Below, piece after piece: positions 53,081 through 61,748 of a stretch of DNA of 64,000 nt. A program made the position numbers and the translations under genes. Under the pieces are notes generated by a model that worked only from the letters and a program-made list of their open reading frames with translations, did no database searches and was not told where the DNA came from. Numbering within the stretch: position 1 is the first letter of the stretch; every line of letters begins with the position of its first letter. Source of the stretch: Haloglomus salinum (GTDB lineage: Archaea > Halobacteriota > Halobacteria > Halobacteriales > Haloarculaceae); NCBI RefSeq assembly GCF_024298825.1, contig NZ_CP101153.1:1550001-1614000 (forward strand), in the 5' to 3' direction.

Positions 53081-53892
53081 TGGACTGGACTCGACGAACC
53101 CTGGTTGGAGGTATCGCATCCGCAACCGTACCGCTGGCTGGCTGTTCGCTCGATTCGCCATCCGACGACCCAACCGACAGTGGCGGCGGTGGCGATTTCG
53201 AACAGGTACAGGTAGACGGGCAGACACTCGTGGTTGGGCTCGGAGAACTCTCACCAAGCACAGTGAACGTTATCGCTCCCGATGGCACTGCGTTTGCGTC
53301 ACGGTCGGTCCCACAGGGAGCGACGACGGTCACGTTCGATATCGGACTCTCATACGCCCCGGGCGAGTATCGGGTCGTTGCGAGTACCGGAGAGTCGACG
53401 ATAGCGGAAACCACTCTCACGATTGCACCGGACCTCGAGATCCTGGAGGTCGGCGTCGGTGCAAATCATCTTGACCGGATGCCAACTGGCCTCGGTAATA
53501 CGAAATCTGCGGAGGCACTGGTTACCGTCATTAATCGCGGAAACGGTCCAGCTATCCTCGAAAAAATACTGTTCCTTGGTGGGGTACCAAATCCAACTAC
53601 TGACCTTCAAGATGCAGATGAAGAGGAGGCTAGTGGTATATTCATTAAAGCTGAGGGCGCCAGCGAGGTTACTCAGCTCGTAATTCTTGGAAATCAAAAA
53701 GACACCCTCTATACTAGCAGACTCCCGTTCAGCTTCCACGAAGATGGAGTGAGCTGTAGCAGTGACGAACAAACTGGGAAGTTCCGAGTAGTACTGTCTA
53801 CGAGGATTGAGGGTGCTTCTGCTACCGGTGAGTACTCTATTAGCTATACTCGGTCCAGTGAATCTGGTGAGTGTAACATCCGAATTAATTGA
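53080..53892 (+). CDS. Tat lipoprotein of the conjugation cluster
   Basis: A 270-residue lipoprotein. MDWTRRTLVGGIASATVPLAGC has a twin arginine and a lipobox, so it should be exported by Tat and lipid-anchored. After a Gly/Asp/Ser linker, residues about 40-120 look like an Ig-like or CARDB-type beta sandwich (QTLVVGLGELSPSTVNVIAPDG), and the rest is a second beta-rich domain. The second half is AT-richer than the first, hinting at a mosaic gene. It is translationally coupled to the preceding surface protein. Confidence 0.6.
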   Translation: MDWTRRTLVGGIASATVPLAGCSLDSPSDDPTDSGGGGDFEQVQVDGQTLVVGLGELSPSTVNVIAPDGTAFASRSVPQGATTVTFDIGLSYAPGEYRVVASTGESTIAETTLTIAPDLEILEVGVGANHLDRMPTGLGNTKSAEALVTVINRGNGPAILEKILFLGGVPNPTTDLQDADEEEASGIFIKAEGASEVTQLVILGNQKDTLYTSRLPFSFHEDGVSCSSDEQTGKFRVVLSTRIEGASATGEYSISYTRSSESGECNIRIN

Positions 53893-53900
53893 ACTCAACA

Positions 53901-55019
53901 ATGCCAGGGATTCCATTTGCTGATTTTGGGCTGAAGTGGTTTACCGACATCATTGAGAAGATCTCCGAATGGTTCGGAACTGAAATATCACAGAGTTATC
54001 GAAATCTCGCCAATGATTTCTTCGGCACTCCCCTCCCGAACGGTTCCGGGGCAGACCTGATTTTCAGCGCTCCTGCTCCGGATGACAAGCCGTGGTACGA
54101 TATCTACGAATCTGTCGTCGCCGGTGATATCATGATACTCGCTCTGGTCATTCTTTTCCTCGCCGTACAGGGCCGTCACTTCGTACGAATCTTCGACTTC
54201 AGTAGTCCGTATGAGGCCCGGAGAACCAGGCGGACAGCCTGGACCGGGGCTGTACTGATCGTCGCTTGGTACTGGGTCGCCGTGTTGTTGCTCTACTTCG
54301 TTGATGCATTCACGATTGCGCTGGTCCCGAGTCTCGGTGAACTCGGAGCGGCGATGGTCGATCTCATGCCCTCGGCTGTGAGCAATCCGGGACTCACTGC
54401 TATCATGGCATTCCTCGGGGCGCTATCGATGCTTGCGCTGAAGGCTCTCTTCTTCATCCGGGAGGTACTGCTCTACGTGTATCTCTACGCGATGCCACTT
54501 GGTATCGCGGTCGCCTTCGGGAACGTACCGGTCGTCTCTCATATCGCTCGCCGCCTCTGCCGGCAGTTCATCCCGCTGGCTGTACTGCCGTTGCCAGCGA
54601 CTCTCCTCTTCCGCGGTTACGGGCTGATTTTCGTCGGTAATAGTGTCGTAGCGCCGAAAAGCGAGTTTCTCCAGTATTTCGTCGTTATCTCACTCCCCAT
54701 CATCGCGCTGTTTGTCACCTGGAAAACGTTCCAGTACGCCAGTCCGCTGACTGCGACGGCACTTCGCCGTGGAACACAGGCTGCGGCAACGGCTGGCGCC
54801 GTCGCCGGTGTCGGATACGTCGGTGGTCAGCGAGCAGCGCTCACGACGGCTCGGTACGGCACGATGGCCGGCGCCATGCAGGTCGCGACAGGACAGGGAA
54901 GTCAGCAACAGTCCGGCTCGGATGGCACGAACAACAACAACGGCGGGAATAGCGGCGGCGGTGGCGGCGGTGGCGGCGGTGGCGTGCCCAACCATCGGCG
55001 GACCGGAAATAATCCGTAG
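53901..55019 (+). CDS. VirB6/TrbL-like polytopic membrane protein
   Basis: A 372-residue protein with about seven hydrophobic segments between residues 70 and 285 and a soluble C-terminus ending in an Asn/Gly-rich tail (GGNSGGGGGGGGGG). Topology, size and position next to VirB4 are those of VirB6/TrbL, the inner channel component of type IV secretion. Sequence similarity to bacterial VirB6 is not visible, so the call rests on context. The ATG at 53901 is used; a TTG at 53889 would overlap the upstream stop. An 8-bp gap leads to the next gene. Confidence 0.6.
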   Translation: MPGIPFADFGLKWFTDIIEKISEWFGTEISQSYRNLANDFFGTPLPNGSGADLIFSAPAPDDKPWYDIYESVVAGDIMILALVILFLAVQGRHFVRIFDFSSPYEARRTRRTAWTGAVLIVAWYWVAVLLLYFVDAFTIALVPSLGELGAAMVDLMPSAVSNPGLTAIMAFLGALSMLALKALFFIREVLLYVYLYAMPLGIAVAFGNVPVVSHIARRLCRQFIPLAVLPLPATLLFRGYGLIFVGNSVVAPKSEFLQYFVVISLPIIALFVTWKTFQYASPLTATALRRGTQAAATAGAVAGVGYVGGQRAALTTARYGTMAGAMQVATGQGSQQQSGSDGTNNNNGGNSGGGGGGGGGGVPNHRRTGNNP

Positions 55020-55027
55020 TACTGAGT

Positions 55028-56143
55028 ATGAGCTCTGACTCCACGCATTCAGCAGCGAAGCGTCGCATCATGAACCAGCTCGGCGAGGAGAATCGCGTTC
55101 CCATCCTCAACGTGTCGGAGGGAGATATCGGAGTGCTGTTCGGATTCCCGATTACTGGCCTGTTCGTCGCCAGTCTCCTCGGTGCCGATGTGTTGCTCCT
55201 CCCCCTCGTTCTGCTGGGGGTGACGCTCGGCACTGCTGTGGTCTATGCAGCACCGGCGCAGCTGACGGCCTGGCAGTGGCTTCGCGACGTATCCCGCTTC
55301 TATCTCAAGCGCCCGCGGGTTACCCACAGTCACGAGCCGGATAGCGACCACGCTCCTACTGAGGGCGGCGTCGTTCAGTATACGCCCTTCACCCCGGCTG
55401 AGCGGACCCAAGACCTCACGAACGTGCAGCGGGCGTGGCCCGGTGCGGGAGCGGTTCAACGCACCGATGGCCGGATGGAAGCGTTCGTCGAGATCGACCC
55501 GGCGAACATGGATTTCGCGATGGCCGGAGACTGGCAAGCTGTCCAAGAGGCCGGTGCCGAGTTCGCCAACTCGGAACTCGAATTCCCGCTCACGTTCCAT
55601 GCGACGACCCGCTCGTTCCCGGTTGGACAGCTCATCGAACAGCTTGACGACCGTCTGAGCGATGGTGATGTCCAAGACAACCCTGCGTTTCAGGAACTAC
55701 TGACCGAGTACCGTGACCGACGGCCGGCGGACCTCGCTGACACGCAGCGCCTCCACTACTACATCGGGGTTGAGGTCGGCCGGCTTGAGGTGTACAACCA
55801 CTACGAGCAGGAACAGACACCGGGAGAGAAACTCGCAGAAATCCCGCTCTTCGGCCTCTTGATCCAGCCGTTCGTGGCCCGGAAGCACGACCTCGATGAT
55901 GCGGAGGTGCAGGCGGCGATGTTCGAGAAGCTTGACGAGCGCATTCGCACGGTCCGGTCCGAGTTCGTCGAGAACGTCTCCGGCTGGTCGGCGACCCGAC
56001 TCAGCACGCTCGAACTGTTCCTGCTCAATATGGAATTCTGGAATGGAGAGGAGTACGATTCCGAGGTGCCCGCGAGTACAATCAGAACCGAGCCTGCTAT
56101 TCAGCGTGAACCGCGTGCCCCCCGAGGTGAGCCGGATGCATAA
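55028..56143 (+). CDS. Conjugation cluster protein with VirB3/PrgI-like N-terminus
   Basis: A 371-residue protein. An N-terminal cytoplasmic stretch (about 1-32) precedes two close membrane helices (about 36-55 and 58-78), as in VirB3/PrgI, and a soluble part of about 290 residues resembles the N-terminal domain of VirB4 (ERTQDLTNVQRAWPGAG, ETFVEIDPANMDFA-like segments, FPLTFHATTRSFPVGQLIEQLDDRL). It may combine VirB3-like and VirB4 N-domain roles, since the VirB4 gene that overlaps it by 8 bp carries its own short N-terminal part. The assignment is by pattern and context. Confidence 0.55.
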   Translation: MSSDSTHSAAKRRIMNQLGEENRVPILNVSEGDIGVLFGFPITGLFVASLLGADVLLLPLVLLGVTLGTAVVYAAPAQLTAWQWLRDVSRFYLKRPRVTHSHEPDSDHAPTEGGVVQYTPFTPAERTQDLTNVQRAWPGAGAVQRTDGRMEAFVEIDPANMDFAMAGDWQAVQEAGAEFANSELEFPLTFHATTRSFPVGQLIEQLDDRLSDGDVQDNPAFQELLTEYRDRRPADLADTQRLHYYIGVEVGRLEVYNHYEQEQTPGEKLAEIPLFGLLIQPFVARKHDLDDAEVQAAMFEKLDERIRTVRSEFVENVSGWSATRLSTLELFLLNMEFWNGEEYDSEVPASTIRTEPAIQREPRAPRGEPDA

Positions 56144-58280
56144 CCCCGGCTGGCTGCAGGCGGCTCTCCCTCGGAGTGTACAGAATACGCTTGAATCGCT
56201 CCCGCCCCTCATCTCACCGGCCGGCCTGCTGGTCTACGGCGTCGGGAGCATCCTCGCGCTCATCGTGGTCGCGAACATCGTGACCTGGTACCGTGAACGC
56301 CAGGCCGAGGACGTGGTGCTAGCAGAGTTACTCGACGAGGAGACACTGGATGCTGGTACCCACGAAGAGGCGTTATTCGACGATATCGCGGAGCGCCAGC
56401 AGTCGGCGATGGCTCCAGCAGCGATCGAGTGGGAAACCCGTGCCGCTCGCGTCGGCGAGAATTGGATGACGACCCTGTACGTCGCCGGGTATCCGGATTA
56501 CCCATCTGACGGCTATCTGAGTGGCTTGTTCGAGTTGACGAATGTCCGATTCGACTTGACGGCACACGTCGCGCCGAAGAACCAGTCGCGAGCACGGGAT
56601 ACACTCCAGCAGACAGCCGACGACATCCAAGCTGATGCGGACCTCGAACGAAGCGTCCGGGGTGCGTACCTGCAGGAACGGGCAAACGAGGCGACGGCGA
56701 CGTACAAGGCCGTCGAGAACGGACAGCGCGTGTTCGACCAAGGGATGTTCGTCACAGTCCGCGCGGAGACGAAAGACGAACTCCGCGAGTCCGTCCAGCA
56801 GGTTCGAGCGGCGTTGCGCGAGCAGCCAGCAGGACTGAATCCGAAGACCGCTATCTGTACGCAGGACCTCGCACTCCAGTCGGCGGCACCGGTTGGGCCG
56901 AACGTATTCGACCGCGATGCGATTGCCCTCGGCGGTGCGGTCGGTGCGCTACTGGCATCACCACACAATGCGACGATTCTCGAGGAAGGGGGCGTGGAGT
57001 TCGGCATTCACAAGGATACCCGGAGCCCCCTCGTACTCGACCCGTTCGCCCGCGAAGACGGCTACGCGATGTTCACCGTCGGCGATCCAGGAAGCGGGAA
57101 GTCGTTCGGCGCGAAACAGAACTTCATCCGGACGATCGAGCAGGACCCGGACTGCATCGGCGTTGTCCTCGAACCGCTCAACAACTGGAACGGTGTCATC
57201 GAGGCGCTCGGCGGCCAGCGTATCACCGTCGGCGGAACGATGGGTCTGAACCCGTTGGAGATCAAGCCGACGCCCGACCGGGTTCTCCAGAGTCGCGGCG
57301 AGGACGCGAGTCCGCTCAAGGAGCGTCGCGAGCGGGCGATTAGTTTCTTCACGAACTTCTTCGCGTTGCGCGACGTAACGCTCGGCGACCGGCGGACAAC
57401 GCTGGAACTGGCACTCGACGAGGCGTACGAGCGCAAGGGCATCACGGAGGATGTGAGCACCCACGACAACGAGAGCCCGACCGTCCGTGATATGCTGGAT
57501 ATTCTGGAGGAGATGAGCAACGCCCCCGAGTCGTTCGTCGTCCGGGCGGACGCCGAGGGGGAGAAACTCGCGGACGACGCGGTCTGGCTGCTGGACCAGC
57601 TTCGGCCGTTCACCGAAGGCGGCCAGTTCGAGAACCTGGGTCGGGCGAGTGAATTCGACATCCGCGACGAGAAGCTCATCTATCTCGATCTGGTCCAGCA
57701 GGGCGGCAATCTCGGCGGCCACACGAGCCTGCTCATGGAGCTGCTCATCTCGCTGGTCTACGAGCGGGCGAAGGAGACCGACAAGCGCGTCGTTTTCGTG
57801 GTGGACGAGGCGCGCTACCTGATGTCCGATGCGGCGACACTCTCGTATCTCGAGACCATCTTCCGCCATCACCGGCACCACGACCTCTCGATCCGGCTCA
57901 TCACACAGACCGTCGACGAGTTCTTCCAGTGGCCGGAAGCGGAGATGATCCTCGACCAGTGTGCGATCAAGCAGTTCCACAAGCTCGACGGGATGGACGA
58001 GGAGTGGGCTAACGAGTTCGGCCTGAACTACGCGCAGATGCGCTACGTGCAGGATGCGATTCCCGGAAATGAGCAGGAAGGCTACTCACAGGCACTCCTT
58101 GGCGTCGACGGTGAGTGGCGAGGGATGGAGATTCAGGCACTCCCAAAAGAGAAGCAGATCATCGACTTCGATCCGACGGCAGACGCCACCGAAGTGTCGG
58201 AGGTTGTCGAGACGGGTCGGGAGTCATCACAACCCAGCGATTCGATGGAGGATTTGCCGGTGCCCGACGGGGGTGAGTGA
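56136..58280 (+). CDS. VirB4-like conjugation ATPase
   Basis: A 714-residue ATPase that would energise assembly and DNA transfer. It has an N-terminal membrane helix (about 31-50), an N-domain, then the RecA-like ATPase with Walker A GDPGSGKS (316-323) and Walker B VVFVVDEARYL with Asp557 and Glu558, followed by the RLITQTVDEFFQWPEAEMILDQC motif characteristic of VirB4/TraC. The start ATG lies inside the preceding gene (8-bp overlap); a GTG three codons earlier is possible. It is the best-defined member of the cluster and, with the coupling ATPase at 29405, identifies the island as conjugative or derived from such an element. Confidence 0.85.
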   Translation: MHNPGWLQAALPRSVQNTLESLPPLISPAGLLVYGVGSILALIVVANIVTWYRERQAEDVVLAELLDEETLDAGTHEEALFDDIAERQQSAMAPAAIEWETRAARVGENWMTTLYVAGYPDYPSDGYLSGLFELTNVRFDLTAHVAPKNQSRARDTLQQTADDIQADADLERSVRGAYLQERANEATATYKAVENGQRVFDQGMFVTVRAETKDELRESVQQVRAALREQPAGLNPKTAICTQDLALQSAAPVGPNVFDRDAIALGGAVGALLASPHNATILEEGGVEFGIHKDTRSPLVLDPFAREDGYAMFTVGDPGSGKSFGAKQNFIRTIEQDPDCIGVVLEPLNNWNGVIEALGGQRITVGGTMGLNPLEIKPTPDRVLQSRGEDASPLKERRERAISFFTNFFALRDVTLGDRRTTLELALDEAYERKGITEDVSTHDNESPTVRDMLDILEEMSNAPESFVVRADAEGEKLADDAVWLLDQLRPFTEGGQFENLGRASEFDIRDEKLIYLDLVQQGGNLGGHTSLLMELLISLVYERAKETDKRVVFVVDEARYLMSDAATLSYLETIFRHHRHHDLSIRLITQTVDEFFQWPEAEMILDQCAIKQFHKLDGMDEEWANEFGLNYAQMRYVQDAIPGNEQEGYSQALLGVDGEWRGMEIQALPKEKQIIDFDPTADATEVSEVVETGRESSQPSDSMEDLPVPDGGE

Positions 58281-58321
58281 AGAAAACTTATTCACGAACC
58301 CAACTGGATGCAGGATGTCGG

Positions 58322-58807
58322 ATGGACTTCGAACCGGGGGACGATGTCGGCTATCAGAACGTCGCATATCTTCGGGAGAACGGCCCGGCTCCAGCGGCAG
58401 ATCTCCCAACGGAAGTCGCTACTCGCCACCGGGCCGTCGGCGTGTACTCGTTCACGATTCAGGGTGGGTCCGGTTCGGATGGCATCTCGCTTCCCGGGTC
58501 ACTCCGGAAGGTGTACTATCTCGATGAGCACTCCCCGTCGGACGTAATCACGGTCTTTCTCGAAACGAATGATGGACTCCTCGAGGAGGCAACCACGAAA
58601 GGACTGGTTCGTCGGTTTGGCGGCCACGGAGCGGAGTGGCGGGACGCGGCTCGGACGGTTTTGCGCGAGGAATTCGGCCTCCTAAGCAGTGATCCAACTC
58701 CAGAATCCCGTGGTGAACCGCAGAGGGTGAAATGCTGGCGCTGCGATGAGTACGTCGTCGATCTGGAGACCCATCTCGTTGCGGAGTGTCCGGAATCGGA
58801 CTCGTAG
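58322..58807 (+). CDS. Hypothetical protein with C-terminal zinc finger
   Basis: A 161-residue protein. The N-terminal part (VAYLRENGPAPAADLPTEVA) suggests a small helix-turn-helix, and the C-terminus has CWRCDEYVVDLETHLVAEC, a C2HC-type finger. A TATA-like ACTTATTC lies about 30 nt before the ATG at 58322, which favours this start over an in-frame GTG at 58277 overlapping the VirB4 stop. It may regulate the cluster. No family is recognised. Confidence 0.55.
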   Translation: MDFEPGDDVGYQNVAYLRENGPAPAADLPTEVATRHRAVGVYSFTIQGGSGSDGISLPGSLRKVYYLDEHSPSDVITVFLETNDGLLEEATTKGLVRRFGGHGAEWRDAARTVLREEFGLLSSDPTPESRGEPQRVKCWRCDEYVVDLETHLVAECPESDS

Positions 58808-58830
58808 TTCTCATCTTCGTCGTAACGCGG

Positions 58831-58859
58831 GGTTTGTGGTCGGCCCTGACGGGTGGACC
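58831..58859 (+). promoter_or_regulatory. Hairpin leader, copy E
   Basis: GGTTTGTGGTCGGCCC is followed by TGACGGGTGG and ACC. It ends one base before the ATG at 58861 and shares GGTTTGTGG and CCCTGACGGGTG with copies A and B. This supports 58861 as the start although the frame is open further upstream. Confidence 0.6.
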
Positions 58860-58860
58860 G

Positions 58861-60102
58861 ATGACACAACCCATCCAGTCGTCGTCGACTCGTGGCAAGC
58901 CCCTCGATGAGGAACGTGGCGGCTTCGTCCCAGATACTGAGATTATGAGCGAGCACGGTGCCGTCGAGATTACCGATCTAGAACCTGGTAACCGGATTTA
59001 CGCTCTCGATCCGCTCACTGGAATCGCGAAGCTCAAGCCGGTTACCCATATCAGCTCACGGCAGTACCACGGACGAGTGTACGACATCAGTGCGAGACGC
59101 ATTGCTCTTCGGGTGGCTCCGGGGCATCCGATCCTGTACGAAACCCAGTCGAAGTGCCCGCCACGGTTCAGGCCGGCGAACCAACTCTCCGAGTATGAGG
59201 AAAATATTCTCATCAACGACTGGGAGACGGTGCCCCGGAAGGCACCGGACGAGATCGATGTCACCGATTTCCTTGACGAGTTCGAAGTGTGCGTCAGCTA
59301 CGATTGTCACGGACACACGTTTCGGGCGGCGCTTCCGGACGGATGCGAGCCGATTGGTCGGAATCAATGGGTCGGGTACCGGTTCGATGCTGCCACATTC
59401 AAGCGATATCAGGCTGCCATCGAGGAACTCGGGACGGGTGTCTGGATTCGAGACGGAACATCACATTGGCGCATGCCGTATCGGTTTCAACTCGAGGACT
59501 TCGTCCAGTTTATCGGTTGGTACGTGACTGAAGGGAGCGTTACTTGGAAGAAGAACCGAGACACTGCCGAAATACAGATCGCACAAAAGAAGGCTGAAAA
59601 CCGCGAGAAAATCGGTGCTCTACTGGACCGGATGGGCCTTGAGCATGATCGGCAGGAGAAATCGTTCAAGTTCGGCTCGAAGCTCTATGGCCGTCTGATG
59701 GAGGGTCTGGGCGGCACGGACTGTCGCGATAAGCACCTTCCCGATTTCGTTTGGGAGCTTCCGACAGAGCACCAGCAACTGCTGCTTCAGACGCTTTTAG
59801 ACGGTGATGGAAACGAGCGGCAAACGTACTACACGACGAGCGACAAGCTGGCTCGTGATGTCTGTCGGTTGTGCACAGAGTTAGGAATCAAGCCGCGCCA
59901 CGCCTGGCGGGAGCGATCCTGGGGAACTCCGATTTGGGAGATCTACATCAGCCGGACGCAAGACCAGTTGTTCTATTCCTCGCAGGTTTCGGAACTGCTC
60001 AGCTCGGGGCCAGTATTTCGACTTACTGTCCGTGACTACCCTGCAGTTCTCGCCGGACGCAATGGCCGATTCCAGTGGATCGGCGCTAACGCCGTTTCAT
60101 AA
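58861..60102 (+). CDS. Free-standing intein-like (Hint) LAGLIDADG homing endonuclease
   Basis: A 413-residue protein that looks like an intein without a host protein. Block A-like VPDTEIMSEHGAVEITDLEPG is near the start but has Phe where the splicing Cys/Ser should be (GGFVPDTE). Block B-like VAPGHPILYE contains His89. Two LAGLIDADG helices follow (IGWYVTEGS about 218-226 and LLDGDG about 313-318). The end reads FRLTVRDYPAVLAGRNGRFQWIGANAVS, like intein blocks F and G but without the terminal His-Asn. It is therefore probably a DNA-cutting enzyme that cannot splice. It sits at the right edge of the island, with a hairpin leader. Confidence 0.75.
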   Translation: MTQPIQSSSTRGKPLDEERGGFVPDTEIMSEHGAVEITDLEPGNRIYALDPLTGIAKLKPVTHISSRQYHGRVYDISARRIALRVAPGHPILYETQSKCPPRFRPANQLSEYEENILINDWETVPRKAPDEIDVTDFLDEFEVCVSYDCHGHTFRAALPDGCEPIGRNQWVGYRFDAATFKRYQAAIEELGTGVWIRDGTSHWRMPYRFQLEDFVQFIGWYVTEGSVTWKKNRDTAEIQIAQKKAENREKIGALLDRMGLEHDRQEKSFKFGSKLYGRLMEGLGGTDCRDKHLPDFVWELPTEHQQLLLQTLLDGDGNERQTYYTTSDKLARDVCRLCTELGIKPRHAWRERSWGTPIWEIYISRTQDQLFYSSQVSELLSSGPVFRLTVRDYPAVLAGRNGRFQWIGANAVS

Positions 60103-60320
60103 CGATTTCACGCTACAACCGCTCGGCGGCGAACGCGTGGGCCGACACGAACTGTCCCGGCGGCCGTGGCCGCGCGTTCGGGTCCTGCCGCGGTGACCGT
60201 GGCGTCGTCGTGCAGGAGCGTGCCGGCGAGACGGTGGTCCTGGCGGCGGCGTTCGATGTGGACGTGACGACGCCGCGTGGACACCGCGACCTGACGCTGG
60301 TGGTACGGGTGGTGGGGTGA
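60103..60320 (+). pseudogene. C-terminal remnant of a pilus-operon (pilin-like DUF) protein
   Basis: A frame without an upstream start reads RYNRSAANAWADTNCPGGRG..., GVVVQERAGETVVLAAAFDVDV and ends TLVVRVVG at a TGA (60318-60320). The GC content and codon pattern are those of the host. Its Cys-Pro-Gly-Gly and AFDVDVTTPRG patterns resemble small pilin-associated proteins encoded behind T2SS F/TadC genes in haloarchaea, by recall only. Together with the truncated F protein at 22373 it suggests that the island sits in a deleted pilus operon. The 114 bp after it are non-coding. Confidence 0.45.
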
Positions 60321-60434
60321 GGGGCGACACGGCCGGCTGACTGACTATTCGTTCGGCAGCCTGCGGGCCTGTACGACACCCGAACGCCGGTCTGGTGGTT
60401 GGTTTGATAAGGGTAGAGTATCGACCTCCGGGGT

Positions 60435-61622
60435 ATGGAACACGCCAGCGCCACCCGCCCCGCCCCCTCGAGGGTCCCCTGGTACGTCCTCGCCATCGGC
60501 GTGGCGCTGGTGCTGGTGTTGACCGCCGAGACGCTGCTCCGGATGCTCGGGCTCGTGACCATCCGGCAGACGACGCTGGTCCTCAGCGGCGAGTATCTCA
60601 TCGGTATCGTCTCCTCGGTGCCGTTCATCGCCGCCATCCTCTGGGGCGGGCTCAGGCTCAGGCGCGAGCGGTACACCCCGGTCGATCACTCGCGGGTCCT
60701 GCTGTGGGTCGTCTCCGGCGTGGTGGTGTCGCTCTGTATCAACGGTTCGATCATCCTCCTGACCGAGGACCTGAGTGTCTGGTATATCGTCGCGTGGTTG
60801 CGGTGGGGGGCCGCTATCGGCGGGGGTGTCGGGATGCTGGTCGGGTACATCGAGATGCGGGCGGTCCTGAACGCTCTCGACGCGGAACGGGCCCGGCTTC
60901 AGGCCGAGCAGATCGAGGACCAGCGCGAGACGCTGGACTACCTGAACAGCCTGCTCCGCCACGAGGTGCTGAACGGGATGAACGTTATCGAGGGTCACAG
61001 CCTGCTCCTCGAACAGGAGCTCGACGACGAGGAACTCGAAGAGACCCACGTCCAGCCCATCATCCGCCACAGCCAGGACATCTCCGCGGTCATCTCCGAC
61101 GTTCGGCGGCTGGTCGGCGTCATCCAGGGTGACCGGGAGCTCGAGCCCGTCGACCTGCACGGGGCACTGGAGGCGGAGGTCCGGAAGCTCCGCGACACCC
61201 ATCCGGACGCCGATATCTCGCTCGACGTTCCCAGCGGGGTGTTCGTCTACGGCAACGAGATGCTGCCGCGGGTCTTCGGGAACCTCCTCGCCAACGCCGT
61301 CGAGCACAACGACAACGAGAGCCCACGGGTCCGGGTCGAGAGCCGCGTCGGGGAGGAGGTGATCGAGGTTCTCGTCTCGGACGACGGCCCGGGCATCGAC
61401 GATGCGACCCAGGAGACGCTGTTCGAACGTCCGGATGCGGGGCCGACGGACCACGGGTTCGGTCTCTACCTCGTGAGCCAGCTCTGTGGCCACTACGGCG
61501 GCGACATCGACCTCGTCGAGACCGGTCCGGAGGGGACGACGTTCGGTGCCACGTTACAGCGGGCCCCGGAGCCGCCGGCCATGGCGTCGACGGAGCCGTT
61601 CTCTGCGGAGTCCCCTACCTGA
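60435..61622 (+). CDS. Sensor histidine kinase
   Basis: A 395-residue membrane kinase. Four or five hydrophobic segments fill residues 15-140, with little extracellular sequence, so sensing is probably within the membrane. A linker coiled coil (about 145-170) leads to the H-box LLRHEVLNGMN with His176 as phosphate acceptor, an N-box NLLANAVEHN (about 290) and the G-box SDDGPGI, then FGLYLVSQLCGHYGG. The family uses a response regulator; none is adjacent. It is the first complete host-like gene after the right junction. Confidence 0.85.
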   Translation: MEHASATRPAPSRVPWYVLAIGVALVLVLTAETLLRMLGLVTIRQTTLVLSGEYLIGIVSSVPFIAAILWGGLRLRRERYTPVDHSRVLLWVVSGVVVSLCINGSIILLTEDLSVWYIVAWLRWGAAIGGGVGMLVGYIEMRAVLNALDAERARLQAEQIEDQRETLDYLNSLLRHEVLNGMNVIEGHSLLLEQELDDEELEETHVQPIIRHSQDISAVISDVRRLVGVIQGDRELEPVDLHGALEAEVRKLRDTHPDADISLDVPSGVFVYGNEMLPRVFGNLLANAVEHNDNESPRVRVESRVGEEVIEVLVSDDGPGIDDATQETLFERPDAGPTDHGFGLYLVSQLCGHYGGDIDLVETGPEGTTFGATLQRAPEPPAMASTEPFSAESPT

Positions 61623-61748
61623 GGGAGTCCGGACGGCCGTCCGCCGTCGGCTCCCACGACCCGTTCTATCGCCGCCGCGCCGTCACGGTGGGTAGGGGCA
61701 AATATTGAAGGCACTCGCCCGTCGAGGGCTAGTCGGAGTGTGATATGT

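Noticed and set aside
22660-60125. Short GCGGTTG / CAACCGC match between the two island ends as att sites
   Set aside because: Only 7 bases in inverted orientation; expected by chance in such GC-rich sequence.
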